In this document: positions 1 to 10,660 of the stretch, piece by piece
Position numbering within the stretch: the first letter of the stretch is position 1
Layout of the letters: every line of letters starts with the position of its first letter
Assembly (NCBI GenBank): GCA_014155875.1
Contig: JACEFZ010013235.1
Span: 186,001 to 250,000, forward strand
Direction: 5' to 3'
DNA: 64,000 nt
Source of the DNA: Cepaea nemoralis
Lineage: Eukaryota; Mollusca; Gastropoda; Stylommatophora; Helicidae
Position numbers and translations under genes: made by a program
Notes under the pieces: model-generated
Seen by the model: the letters and a program-made list of their open reading frames with translations, nothing else
Database searches by the model: none
What the model was told of the DNA's origin: nothing

Positions 1-535
1 GAATCGACGGATAACAGAAATCTCTTAATACATATGTACAGTAACGCGATTTCACTGCGGGACTGAGGCGAAAATTAAAATAAAATACTTTAAAAGTGAA
101 TAATACATACACATTGTATTTAATTTTACAAAACGGTCAATGTAAACTTCAATATAAGAGTAGTTATGTACAGAAATGTATTGTAATAATATAAACTTAC
201 GTTAGTTTAAAATAATCTGTCATCTCCTTCTGTGTCTTTGAGGCTCGAGCTTTCTGCGCGGCGATGTTCCGTATCTTAATCAGAAGTAGGATCTGTGTTG
301 CATTACCTCCTCTTGCATTTCAAACCAGTCGATGAACTTTGATAACATTGTTTCTGCTTCTGAGTGACTAGTTGAAGGTTTTTGGCTAAGAACTGATCCT
401 TCATCGTCATTAATTTCTTCTCGATACTCACGCATATATTTTTTTAAGATGACGGATATCATAAACTGGCTTTTAAAGGAGTGACGGTTAATCAAAGTTT
501 TACTGTAATAAAAAATAAAAATAGGCAGGTAGTGC
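1..535. other. AT-rich sequence without recognisable gene
   Basis: No coding similarity, tRNA-like promoter or tandem repeat stands out. The short open frames are scattered and have AT-rich composition with no family motif. Probably intergenic or intronic. Confidence 0.5.
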
Positions 536-540
536 CATTA

Positions 541-648
541 CTGCGAAAAAGTGAGAGATAATAACGGCAGACACAGTTTGCAGTATTGGGGTTCGTTGTA
601 AGGGGTGTGCATTGTGTCCGTGTATATTATCTATCACTTTTTCGCAAG
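541..648. mobile_element. Small palindromic MITE-like element
   Basis: The left end (CTGCGAAAAAGTGAGAGATA) and the reverse complement of the right end (CTTGCGAAAAAGTGATAGAT) form imperfect terminal inverted repeats of about 35 bp around a core of about 38 bp. This is the shape of a small non-autonomous DNA element. I could not define a target-site duplication, so the superfamily is open. Confidence 0.5.
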
Positions 649-714
649 AGTTACACATACCTAACTGTTTTCATTTCCCATTGTTATATCCTGCTGCAGC
701 CGTTATTTCTCTTA

Positions 715-815
715 CCTAATGGAAAGTGATATCAGCCGGGGTGATACTGACTACACCACCAACTGAGTTGCAATTGGTCTATAAAACATGGGTCTGGCAC
801 CACGTTTGCTAAGAA
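715..815 (+). repeat. SINE-B fragment (3' core only)
   Basis: It carries the end of the SINE-B core: a segment resembling CCGGxxTGATACTGACxACA, then ATTGGTCTATAAAACATGGG, then a GCACCA box. The tRNA-like head is missing, as expected for a 5'-truncated retrocopy. Confidence 0.6.
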
Positions 816-952
816 TTCCATGGACAGATAAAACAGCCAATGAGCAAGTCATACAAGAGTCAAATGAAGGCCGTAAACTGATTAGAGAAATTAGATTAGG
901 CAATTAAAACCATTAAGTGGAAAGTCGGAATCGAAAGCTCACTGTCTGGGCG

Positions 953-1508
953 CCATCAAAGGTGGAAAAAGTGTCCTAGTGGCGAGAAATGGAATATTGC
1001 TTGGATAGCAAATCCATTACGTGGAAAGTCCGAATCGAAAGCTCACCTGTGTGGATATTATCTGCAGATTGCATTCTTCTGGTTTCCGGAGGACCAGCCT
1101 ATGGTGAACGGAAGGCCCAATATACGGAAGTGAGGCTAAACAGCCATGTGCAGGACGTGACGATTCCTTGAGTGAGCCCAGTACCAGAGCGCCGTGTGTC
1201 GGCTCTGCAAGTATGGAAGCCTCCTTGGATGGCGGGGAATGCCCATGGTCTGCCCCTGCCTTCCCTTGAGGGCTGACAGGGATGCCTTCGTCTGTTCTAA
1301 ATGGGCCAGCTGTGATGGGGGAATAACACCACAACAGTGAGAGTCAAATGTCCTAGGAAACCCCCGGGAAGGCTAACCCGGTCAACAAATGCCCGCAAAA
1401 GTCGGACGTATCGGCCTAACGACGCAAGAACGCAGCTCTGCTGTAAACAGGCACAATGCAATCACGTCCGAAAAAACTCTCCGGATGAACGCAGAAGAAG
1501 AAGTCTAG
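953..1508 (-). repeat. Family I interspersed repeat, copy 1
   Basis: On the minus strand it starts at a CTT-repeat followed by CTGCGTTCATCCGGAG and ends near TTTTCCACCTTTG. The middle holds the conserved block around GGAAGGCAGGGGCAGACCAT. The same order of blocks occurs at 8800-9250 and 11690-12190, so this is a dispersed family of about 550 bp. It has no RT, transposase or clear tRNA head. It abuts a LINE-B 3' fragment at 1509. The class is not determined. Confidence 0.7.
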
Positions 1509-1745
1509 ACAGTCAAAATTGGTTGGGCGCGTTATACGAAGAAATAAGCTAGAGTACTTGGTGACAACAGACAAGATTGAGGGGGAAAGAACAAAGCGGA
1601 AGGCAGAAAAGTAAATATCTGGATGGCTTGGCCATGTGGCATGATTGAGAGAAGGACACAGAGATGATCCACGACTTTGATGATCGAGTGAGATGGCGAA
1701 ACGTTATTGCTCACACTTATCGTCATGACACATGATGATGATGAA
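1509..1745 (+). pseudogene. LINE-B retrotransposon, 3' end of RT ORF (pseudogene)
   Basis: The plus strand encodes the degraded C-terminal tail of a non-LTR retrotransposon polyprotein. Recognisable parts are an LxxLVTTxKIEGxR segment, a TGGCTTGGCCATGTGGCATG block (the equivalent of LAKWHG), and a terminal stretch that resembles WRNVIAHAYRHDT, ending in ATGATGATGATG. Stops and frameshifts interrupt it. RT catalytic motifs are absent because only the last ~80 codons remain. Closely similar ends occur at 4560-4760 (minus), 52825-53065 and 53505-53755. This is 5' truncation typical of target-primed reverse transcription. The clade is not resolved from this tail. Confidence 0.65.
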
Positions 1746-2600
1746 TACAATATGCCAAGTTGGCCATAAGGTGTGTAAAATGGTCCTTTACTATTTTCCT
1801 TTGGCTGGAGATCTCGAGAAACTATACGATCACCCCTTCGTGTGATCTGTCTTTTTCGTGTTTACACAGTATGTGGCCTTTTGCGGACTCCAAACAAAAC
1901 GCTGGGTCGGGGTGGGTCTATGGATCACACTTTGAGAAGTAACCATGTACAGTCATCAACATGTGAATGCGTAATGTCGTCATGCTAGTTTCCCCGTACC
2001 AAATTAAAGCGGAAAACAGCGTTATAATATAAGTGACACGCCTGTTATCTACCGCTGTTCCAGCCAATTGTTAATTAACTAAGACAAACGTAATTATTAC
2101 TTTAACACGCTCTCTCCTTGACAGTTGTTACATTGATACAAACTGTCCAAATTATTACCTTAATTCCTCTAATCCTATCCATTATTAAATACAACAGACT
2201 TGTGTCTAGTTATTGTTTCAACTATTTCTGCTGCAGTCAGTTGCTGCCGTGTCACAAGTCGGCCATGATTCAAATAGTACTTCTTCTGTGTTCAACCAGT
2301 TGATATTTTGTGTGTTTTTTGTTTTTGTTTCATCGAGTCAGTAAGTGCTAAGATAACATTCTCGGACACATGCAAGTAATACTGTACACTTCTTCTTCTC
2401 TTCTTCTGCCGTTCATCACGAATGATAACTTTAATTCAATAATTTAAAAAAAAAAAAAGAAGAAGTAGAAGAAGAAGAGAGAAAGAACATTTGTGGATTC
2501 CCAAGGACATGAAGGTGGGAAACGAGCAGGCGGCCATTTTGGCTGTGTCTGCACCATTCGGTGGGCTATTGTGTTAGTTAGTTAGTTAGTTAGTCGCAGT
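1746..2600. other. Unassigned AT-rich region with short simple repeats
   Basis: No gene is recognisable. It contains a T/C-rich and A/G-rich pair around 2390-2490 that could form a weak hairpin, and a (GTTA)n tract at 2575-2594. Confidence 0.45.
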
Positions 2601-3165
2601 TCCAACTTCACAGCAACGGGTCGTCCCCATTATGCTCCGTTCCTGTGCCAGTGAATATCACACAAAACGCTCCCCACTGCCCAATGTGAAAAGTGGAAAA
2701 GACAGGAGTCTCGACAAACAACAGCCCGCACAGATACACTGTGCATAATGCCGCCGCCAGAATGTCAACACACCAGTCCCCCACGAAACACCCAATTCAT
2801 CTCTGATGGAATCGGCAGTCATTTTCCTATCTGGATGTTTCCTAGATGTTCACCTACACAGTCCACGAACATACAGTTCATCATCGACGGCAGTGGCAGT
2901 CAACCAGAAGCCCGGCAGCCACGCATTTCTGCATAAGGCAAAAACTCCGAACATGCAGTCACGTTCCAAAAATAAAAACTTGGGCAGATTCAAAAGCACT
3001 TCACACGAAACTCATAGCTCACAGTGTCGCGCCACGCACTCACTCAGTAGCAGGGCGACGGAACCATCAAGCCTCCTTAGTCGCCTCTTACGACATGCGT
3101 GGTAGGCTACAGTGTTGCTATTCTTTGCTTCCCTTATGGGCCCCGGCAACACACGGGAGAGTTAA
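2600..3165 (+). repeat. Unclassified repeat with a conserved 3' motif, copy 1
   Basis: The last ~80 bp (about 3085-3165) contain CGCCTCTTACGACATGCGTGG followed by a TTGCTTCCCTTATGGG..CACACGGG block. Nearly the same block returns at about 3795-3890, so this tail is a repeat. From memory, CGCCTyTTACGACA-type tails occur in SINE-like elements of several animals. That comparison is unverified. The upstream ~480 bp are unassigned. Confidence 0.45.
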
Positions 3166-3394
3166 CTGATGTACGAAAGATGAGTGATTGGAAGGGTCGA
3201 ATGTATGACGGGCCTGCGTGCCCAATTTGTGACCCTTGAAAATAAAGTTCGTTTGTTCGTTCTTCTTTTTCTTCATCTTCTGATAATCATTATTCCTCTG
3301 TTTCTTCTTATTATTACTATTATTATTTATCTTCTTTTCTTTTGTGGTATTCTCGTTTAATCTGTTTTTCTTTCTCTCTATTGTATATTGTGTT

Positions 3395-3672
3395 GGTACA
3401 TGACAAGGCAGACGAGGTTGGGAAACTTTGAGATCGTATGTATAGTGCAGAAGAACAGATAGATCATCACTGCATGGAGAGAATGCTGCTGCAGGGAGTG
3501 ACCAGCGGATCTGGCCGACACTCAGGACTTCGAGGAGAGGCCAGGCGGACACATAATCAGACTGTTACTGGTACCATTAGTACTGGGATTCTTCGCTGGC
3601 TGTTGCAGATGACGACGGAGTACGTACGGGAATGTCTCGAGTGCTGTGATGTTGGTTCTTGACTCAACTCAT
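3395..3672 (+). pseudogene. LINE-A retrotransposon, extreme 3' end (pseudogene)
   Basis: The frame runs from about 3398 with one early stop, then gives YSAEEQIDHH, a QGVTSGSGR segment, a TGTISTGILRWLLQM segment and ends LECCDVGS. This matches, block for block, the C-terminus of the longer minus-strand LINE-A copy at 62447-63485, whose end reads LWECPECCDVGS. Only the region after the RNase H domain remains. The stop is followed by GGTTCTTGACTCAACTCATC, a short form of the CTCAA-type tail seen at 32633. It is a dead 5'-truncated copy. Confidence 0.8.
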
Positions 3673-3734
3673 CTCCAAATAGAGTTCAGGTCCTCAACCG
3701 ACTTTTACAACACACTTTGTAAACTTGTTCATCA

Positions 3735-3895
3735 TTGGTTAGATGTTGCAGCTAAAGTCTTCTACGGGATGAGGCATCTAGTCCCACGCCAACCTTCCTT
3801 ACTCGTCTCTTACGACATGTATGGTTGGTTATGGTGTTGCTATTTTGCTTCCCTTATCGGGTCTGGTGAAACACGGGTGGTACAATTATTACACC
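3735..3895 (+). repeat. Unclassified repeat with a conserved 3' motif, copy 2
   Basis: Second copy of the tail seen near 3085-3165. It shares CTCTTACGACATGTATGG and the GCTTCCCTTATCGGG..AACACGGG block. The two copies lie about 700 bp apart in the same orientation, with a LINE-A fragment between them. Confidence 0.5.
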
Positions 3896-3955
3896 AGTAA
3901 TATGCTGGGACAGAGAATATTAGTCCGAAGTATTATTATTCTGGGGGAGAAAAGA

Positions 3956-4240
3956 ATTAATCCCAGACAGCCATTACCTTAACTTCAATGGACATATAAA
4001 ATTACCCTCAGAATTAACCCTTTAATAGCTTCTGAAACTGTGTTAATCCCAGACATTAACCCTTTAACAGCTTCTGAAACTGTGTTAATCCCAGACATTA
4101 ACCCGTTAACAGCTTCTGAAACTGTGTTAATCCCAGACATTAACCCTTTAACAGCCTCTGAAACTGTGAATCCCAGACATTAACCCTTTAACAGCCTCTG
4201 AAACTGTTAATCCCAGACATTAGTACTCTAACAGCTCATT
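3956..4240. repeat. Minisatellite, ~42-bp unit
   Basis: Roughly five copies of a unit built from TTAATCCCAGACATTAACCC and TTTAACAGCTTCTGAAACTG. Later copies share a TTC to CTC change and small deletions, so the array grew by local duplication. Confidence 0.85.
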
Positions 4241-4559
4241 CTATATTTGTCTAGAAGCAATTTCCCGCTACGGATTTGTGATGTGGTAGGGCCATCACAG
4301 TTTACAGACCTGAGACAAGAAAATGTGAAACAGATTTTCTGAATCTTTCTCCTGCAGACAATATTTGTGTTTGGTGATTGAATGTCAATGACAATCTCCA
4401 GACTACGGACAGCCCACAGCAGACTGAAATACTACATGTTTAATAAACTAAAAATACAAGATACTGATGAATGTAATTGTAAAACCGGTAACATGATAGA
4501 TAAGCATATGTTGCATGAGTGCCCCAACATATGCAGAACAGACACAAGTGTTTTCACTT

Positions 4560-5345
4560 ACATCCATCCATCATGTGCCATACCTGTAAACGTGATCGGT
4601 CATGATTCGCCAGTTCACTCGATCACCAGAGTCGTGGATCAGCTAAGTGTTCTTGTCTTGACCCTGCCACGTGGTCAAGCCATCCAATAATTTATTTCTG
4701 TCTTTCCCGTGTTCTCTTCCCCTCGATCTTGCCAGTTGTCACCGAGTTCTCTTATTTATTTATGTTCATAACATGCCCAAAATTTTTTTTTTACTGTCTA
4801 CGTCTAATTTTCTAATCAGTTTATGATTTTCTTTTTTTTTTTTTTTGGTCTAGTCCATGGTATTCTTTGCATTCTCCTTAGAAACCATATTTCCATAGCC
4901 ATCAGATGTTTTTCAGCTTGACTGCTCATTGTCCACGCTTCACATCCATACAAACGTACAGGTTCTATGTAGCACCTCAACACTTTTTTTCTTGTAGCAA
5001 TTGACATCTTTTTATTGGTCAGTATTTTTTTCATCTAGCAAAAGATGATTCTTGTTCTAATCTCTTCAAGGCATCTCCCATCAGATGTTATGACTGTTTC
5101 GAGATAATTGTACCGATTCACTTCCTAGTGACAACCATAATCTGTGACTTCTTACAATTTAATTCGAACCCTAGTTGTTCACTGTGTGCAACAACCGCAT
5201 CTATTACATGTTGCAGATCCTACTCATTGTCTGCAATCAATACTGCATCATCCGCATATCTAATGTTATTGATGTTTCGTCCTCCAATGATGATCCCTTT
5301 CATATCTTCTACATTTCTGAAAATACTCTCACTTCACACCCACTC
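4560..5345 (-). pseudogene. LINE-B reverse transcriptase C-terminal half (pseudogene)
   Basis: Read on the minus strand this is a degraded RT ORF of a non-LTR retrotransposon. In order: NVEDMKGIIIGGRNINNIRY, then the intact catalytic YADD box (codons at 5248-5259), VLIADNE with a stop, an HxxxAHSEQLGFELNCKKSQ block, a frameshifted middle, KKVLRCYIEP.RLYGCEAWT and IWFLRRMQRIPWT (residues encoded about 4845-5035). After an A/T-rich break follow FGHVM and a TTGKIEGKRTRE-like tail down to 4560. Multiple stops and frame changes make it non-functional. The palm and thumb order fits an APE-type LINE. The exact clade would need a tree. Confidence 0.85.
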
Positions 5346-5965
5346 CATTTGAGACCAACATCTATGGGGATGTCAAAAAGCTTAAATTCACTGTTGCTTT
5401 CTCTGCATTTTTGCACAATGATATCTAAAGGTGAACGAAGTAGAAAAAATAAGACGTATGTTGACGTCTCGGGATTAAGGCTTGTTGAACGCCGTTTCAC
5501 AAAATCAACATTCCGTGTTTCAGGAAATTACCGACTTATATGTTTACCTGATTAAGTGCAATGGGCTGATTAATCGTCTTATTCAAACTTCCCGTAACTG
5601 CCACAGGCTTATAAGTGAAACTATTGTTACAATATCAATACAGTAGTTTATCCCACGCAACCCCCTTTAATTGTATATATAATACAACATGCCTGCTACC
5701 ATATTAACAACTTTTAAATCATCATTATGACACAGCCTTACTTCCATTTCTATACGTCGAAACTGACGTTGTCTGGCACTGAATCTGTTAGAAAGCTGTT
5801 AACATCCCCCATGAGACGAAAGCATTCATCAGCAGAGCCACATTTTAATGTAGCAGACATATTTAATCAGTGCCAGGCATCTCGCTGACATATTTACTGT
5901 CCTGTAAATTACATTTCCCGCGCTAAAGATGTGAAAACAGCTATAAACTTTTCTATTTATATAAA
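5346..5965. other. Unassigned region with a MITE-G fragment
   Basis: No gene is recognised. A short piece at about 5755-5797 resembles one terminus of MITE-G (TCTGGCACTGAATCTGTTAG). Confidence 0.4.
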
Positions 5966-6020
5966 ATACGATGGAATAGTGGTTACGGGCTTGCTTACAA
6001 GACCAGGTTCAATTCCCACA
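5966..6020 (+). repeat. tRNA-like SINE head (partial)
   Basis: ATAGTGGTTACGGG resembles a Pol III A box and GGTTCAATTCC a B box at the right spacing. It does not fold obviously as a complete functional tRNA, and a minus-strand SINE-F follows. I take it as a SINE head rather than a tRNA gene. Confidence 0.5.
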
Positions 6021-6069
6021 CGCAACAGGATTCTTTAAAAGACCCCAACCTCATACAATGGATTTTCCC

Positions 6070-6315
6070 CCCTGCATATCCTTTACAGGACATCGCTGTC
6101 AACATCAACATCTTTCAGCTCATTGTTGATTTCTTGGCAAGATTTCGCTCATTAGTTTGCCATTGCTTTCTGAGCTGCCAGCTCACTTATCCCGTAAGTT
6201 ACCAACGTGGCGAGAACCGCTTCCAACTCTCGCGCGCAGCCTTACCCTACGTGGATAAACGGGATTACGGGGAAAGTCGTTTAACGCCCCAGCCAGGGAG
6301 ACCGGCCATACAATG
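6070..6315 (-). repeat. SINE-F copy
   Basis: The minus strand holds the whole SINE-F body: CGTAATCCCGTTTATCCACG, the core CAGAAAGCAATGGCAAACTA, CTTGCCAAGAAATCA, and the 3' end GACAGCGATGTCCTGTAAAG. The antisense strand happens to be open and would give a spurious ~90-residue protein also seen in other copies. Confidence 0.8.
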
Positions 6316-6714
6316 GATACTGGGGAGTATTTTGTTTTTGTTTTTGGCGTATGTGTGTGGTTGTTTGTTGAGTGTTCTGGGAATTGTTAAGGAAGGGCAG
6401 GCCTAAATGAGAGCAGCTGATAACTTTGACCCACTATACTGGGATCGACCCCAGATTCTTACAATCTATATTGGGGTGAGTTTTCTGGAAGTTGTCAGAG
6501 AAGGAAAGGCATAGACGAGACCAACTGATAACTTCGGTCCACAACAGCGTGACCTAGAATGGGTCAAGGCCTCACAGGTCATACTTCTATATTTTTGCTG
6601 GCGAATTATGTCTGTCATGTGTTGATGCGGTTAGTGTCCGCCCAAGGAACACGATGCGCTGCAGTCTTCACTTCCTGCTCATGTAGTTTGTGTTGGAAAT
6701 CAGTTTTGCATTAG

Positions 6715-6850
6715 GATAGTGAACGCAGTCCCGACATTATCCCGACATAGCAGGTTCGAAGTCGGCCAAATGCGATTTGGGAGCAGAATGCTTTTCATTG
6801 ATTTTCACAATGGTATGAACGTCGGCCGTTTAGAAAGCAATTGCAAATTA
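6715..6850 (+). repeat. SINE-F, divergent copy
   Basis: It has the GTTCGAAGTCGG head region, the CAATGGTATGA block and a degenerate core (TTAGAAAGCAATTGCAAATT). The 3' part is replaced by AT-rich sequence. Confidence 0.55.
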
Positions 6851-6907
6851 CTTAATATAAAATTAACTAGAAAATTAACCAATAGCCAAAATAATGCCTG
6901 GCTTCGC

Positions 6908-7193
6908 AGGTCAGCATGGTCGAATGGGCAAGAACGCATGTTCTTAAACATCCGTTGTGCTGATGCCGAGGTAAGCGTTTCAACCCCTATACCGGACAGC
7001 TGGAGTAAATGTTGACCTGTCACTCTTGACTTGGATACGTAAATTACAAGTACCTCCGAAGTCGGAGTAGGTTCGCCTGATGGCTAGGAACACTGTTAAT
7101 AGGGAAAGCTAATCCACACGCAAAAATTCAGTCCATCACTACTATAAATAGTGTGTATGGACTACGCTTGTGTTCAAAGCGAGCCAGCGGGGA
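6908..7193 (+). repeat. SINE-A, near complete
   Basis: tRNA-like head: TGGTCGAATGGGC is an A-box-like motif and GTTTCAACCCC a B-box-like motif. The body contains CCGAAGTCGGAGTAGGTTCG, TTCGCCTGATGG and a CACACGCAAAAATTCAGTCC block, and ends at AAAGCGAGCCAGCG. Full-length relatives lie at 44329-44612 and, on the minus strand, 54885-55160. It is expected to be copied by a LINE reverse transcriptase. Which LINE is the partner is not shown here. Confidence 0.85.
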
Positions 7194-7227
7194 AAAAATG
7201 CCTGGCTTGATAGCAATGCTTGTGTAA

Positions 7228-7292
7228 AGGACATCCAACTAGGACATCCAACTAGGACATCCAACTAGGACATCCAACTAGGACATCCAACT
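7228..7292. repeat. Short tandem repeat, 13-bp unit x5
   Basis: GGACATCCAACTA is repeated five times without error, which indicates recent expansion or homogenisation. Confidence 0.95.
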
Positions 7293-7324
7293 AGCTTCTA
7301 AGTTTCTTATTGAAAGGGATTATG

Positions 7325-7528
7325 CGTACGACGTACATACACACCTACAACCACACACACAAACACAGACACACATACATGCAAGCAAGTATACATGCAT
7401 TCATGCATGTATTCATCCATTCATCCATCCAATCATCCATGCATCCATCTATCCATCAATCCATCAAAGCCACCCAGGTTCAGTCCTCACCTGCGAAGAG
7501 TTTATAGCAGAAAGTATCTACCTACCTA

Positions 7529-7595
<67 letters not shown>

Positions 7596-7660
7596 GCACG
7601 CACGCGCACACACACACGCACGTGCACACACACACACACACACACATATATGAAAAAATT
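7325..7660. repeat. Cryptic and perfect simple repeats, ending in (CA)n
   Basis: CATA/CATC-rich cryptic repeats grade into (CT)n and then a long (CA)n/(CACG)n array. Apparent coding frames here are artefacts. Confidence 0.95.
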
Positions 7661-7844
7661 ATTCTTCATAGAAAACATTTACATGTACCGCTATGATTTT
7701 AAGTAGTGTTGTAAGCCGTCTCGATGATTCACAGTATAACATACTTTCTTAAAGTATAAAAGGAGATATGGGAAGAAGAAAAAAACCGAAGCATTACTTA
7801 AATTACCATTAAAAGAACCCTGAATCAATTACCACACAGGTACT

Positions 7845-8085
7845 GGTCCCTGGTCTAGGTGTTACACGACTTTCTCCGTAATCCCGTATAATCTCGTGAG
7901 TAACGTGACGTGCTAGAGAATCGGTAGCGGTTCTCTCCGCTTCGGTAACTTATGGGGTATGTGAGCCGGTCGCTCAGAATGCAATGGCAAACTTCTGAGC
8001 GTAATCTTGCAAAGAAATCAACAATCAGCTGAAAGATGCTGATGTTGACAGCGATATCCTGTGTGGGATGGCAACCAATTACCAA
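7845..8085 (+). repeat. SINE-F copy
   Basis: It carries CGACTTTCTCCGTAATCCCG, GGTAGCGGTTCTC, AATGCAATGGCAAACTTCTG, and GACAGCGATATCCTGTGTGG. The head is only weakly tRNA-like. Confidence 0.75.
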
Positions 8086-8459
8086 TTTGGCAAAGTTTGC
8101 CGGAAATGTGTTTACTAATTAGGCTGTCATGTGTACGTTAGGTGTCACTTTAGCTGGGCCCCAACAACGCGCTGATAGCAATGTCCACATATAGGCACTT
8201 ATTTAAAACCTCCATTAGATCGTCTTCTGTATATTTCATACGTAGTTATTCAGCATGAGTTTTTATTAGTCTTGATTCTTGTGCTGTTTAAAATTTACTA
8301 TGGAGTTAATATCCTATAACTATTTAGTCTAGCAAAGCCAGTAATTTTCATTTTATCTGTCCGATGTCTGTCACTTTGAGGAGAGTTATATTTCCTCAAT
8401 TTGTTATACGTAGTGGTCCTTTTATTCTTGCCACATAAATGGGTATATCATGCTATGAT

Positions 8460-8790
8460 TTAGGTATGTTCCATCTCATCTCATCTCATCATGTTCCTCT
8501 TGTACCTTGCGGTGTCGAGGTGAAGTATAAACAGCGGGAGAGTACCCGCTTATGGGCTTCATGTATCGATATTCTCATGGACTCTGATATTCCCTGCGTC
8601 CATCGTTTACGTGGTCGGCCTCTTCCTCTGCTTCCCTCTGGTCTGTACATCATTGCTTGTTGTGGTATACTGTTAGTTTGTAACCTACTTGCATGGCCAA
8701 ATCATTTGACTTGCTGCTTTCTAATAAAATCTAGTGCAGCTATAACCCCCACTTTTTCCATGCACATTTTATATTACTATACGCAATGTA
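8460..8790 (-). pseudogene. LINE-C retrotransposon, C-terminal RT tail (pseudogene)
   Basis: On the minus strand a degraded LINE C-terminus can be read across frames: MCMEKVGVIAALDFI, FGHASRLQ, a MYRPEGSR segment, GRGRPRKRWTQG and a tail ending near TSTPQGT. FGHA followed by a GRGRPxxRW motif is the usual layout of the region just after the RT thumb in many APE-type LINEs. Stops and frameshifts kill the frame. It differs from the LINE-B and LINE-F tails. It abuts family I at 8800, at nearly the same relative position where family I abuts LINE-B at 1508. Confidence 0.6.
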
Positions 8791-8799
8791 TAAAAGATG

Positions 8800-9250
8800 T
8801 TTCTTCTTCTTCTGCGTTCATCCGGAGTGTTTTTTTTTCTCCAGATGTAATTGCGGTGTATTGTTATTCACCCTTGGGCCTAGACCCATAGGCAACACAT
8901 CGGACTTTTGCGCGCGTTTATGACTAGGTTAGCATTCCTGGGGGACTCACATTTGTGGTGCCGTCCACATCCCAGCTATTCAAGTTAGAACGGTCGAATA
9001 CTTCATGATCAACCCTCAATGGAAGGCAGGGACAGTCCATGGGCATTATCCGCCACCCAAGGGAGGCTTCCATAGTTGCAGAGCCGACACATAGCGCTCT
9101 GGTGCAGGGTTCACCGAGGGAATCGCCACGTCCTGCTCATGGCTGCTTTACTTCCTCACTTCAATATATTGGGCATTTCGTTCACCACAGGTCACTCCCC
9201 GCAAAATCAGACTGATCTACAGATAGTATCCACTCAGCGAGCTGTCGTAG
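8800..9250 (+). repeat. Family I interspersed repeat, copy 2
   Basis: It begins with CTTCTTCTTCTGCGTTCATC and continues through ATCAACCCTCAATGGAAGGC, CATGGGCATTATCCGC, a GAGGCTTCCATAGTTGCAGA block and CTGCTCATGGCTGC, in the same order as the copies at 953-1508 and 11690-12190. Confidence 0.7.
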
Positions 9251-10660
9251 TAGTTATTTGTTCTTCTTTACTATTTTAGTGTCGTCCCTGCAGTGAGGGG
9301 AATCAACACCCACATTTATATTAATTCAATATCACTATCCTGGAGATATCCAGCAGACTCCGTCCACAACAGTTCCTCAATATGAAGACACCTTCTTCTC
9401 ACTCTTACTCACCCCTGGATCATGCCCCCTCTCATTCTTCCCCAACATAACATACTTGACAACTCTAGCTTCAACAAATAAACACAAGAAATTTATTAAA
9501 GCAAAGAGTCCATGTAGGAGAAGTGTGTGTGTATAAGGTGTAGAATGTGTGACGTGTACTCTAAAGTGTCTATAGACTCAGATCAGTGTTCAGGAGTATA
9601 GTCATTCTCATCATTGTGCTGAGAACACACTAGCACCATGTATTCCAGACAAACAACCTCACCAAGGTGATGCTTCTCCGGTCACGTGAAGAGTTTCTCC
9701 GCTATCTCTCGAGGCATCCAGATGTTTGGACATCCATGGCAAACACTGTCTAATGAGAGTCTTCAATCTAATTCACACTATGAATTTCCTCTGTTATTAA
9801 CTGTTTGTTACTCAGAGAATTCTAACACTATTGTCACTGTTACTTAGGAAATCTTAATTGATCTAGTGTCACTGGTTGTAAAGATTTCCCATATTAACAC
9901 CACAATCTGAATGTTCCAGGTATTTCTATAACTTTATATAAATATTCCTGGAATCAGTGTTGTATATAGATATAATGTTCTGACTGTTTAGTGATACAAC
10001 TATCACTTGCTAAAGATAAGTATCATCAGCCTGTCATGCTCAGCAGAAGCCAGGTTCCCGCAGACCAACTTGGGTATAAGCCCAATGTAGAGGCCTCTCA
10101 GCAACTTCTGTCTTCAAATCCTGAGCCATCATCTTCTAAACTGTGTTCTAGCTTCACTGTTGGTTGAATATCATAGCACACCTACGTGGAACCTGTTGAG
10201 TAGAGAATACCATGGTGAGAGCAACTCAATCCTGGCCGGAATTAGGTGAGTGTAGGCCAATAGCAGCACTCAGATCTACAACAGAGATCCGATCTCTGAG
10301 GCATGGCAACACCGGGAAAGAATAAAGGAACGGGTAGAAACCCAGCAGATGCCCTACTGGAAGATCCTACCATTTCACATTCCCCTCCTCCCTCCCAACC
10401 ATCCTCAATCTCTCTAATTATTATCCCACTACATTGTTCTCAACTCCCTGAGTAAAATGATATATCACACAAGCTAGTTAAAGCCACACAATAGGATACT
10501 AGTGCCGACGCTCCTATGATACTTTCTAGCACCGCACTTATAGAACATTCTATCACCACACCTATAATACACTATATCACCGCACCGTACTGTACTCTAT
10601 TCCTAATCATACCCTAAGTTAGATATGATTAATAGCCTACCATACGCCTATTCCGGTTGA
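9251..10660. other. 1.4 kb of unassigned sequence
   Basis: No RT, transposase, tRNA-like head or tandem array is visible. Base composition is balanced and there are no long open frames. The stretch could be an unrecognised transposon segment or unique DNA. Confidence 0.4.

Noticed and set aside
1017..1334. 105-codon minus frame similar to the 119-codon frame at 11766-12125
   Set aside because: Both lie in family I repeat copies and are in non-matching strands or frames. No conserved protein is implied.
6134..6406. 90-codon protein starting MARFRSLVCHCFLS, with relatives at 12775-13014
   Set aside because: It is the antisense of SINE-F. Recurrence reflects the SINE, not a gene family.
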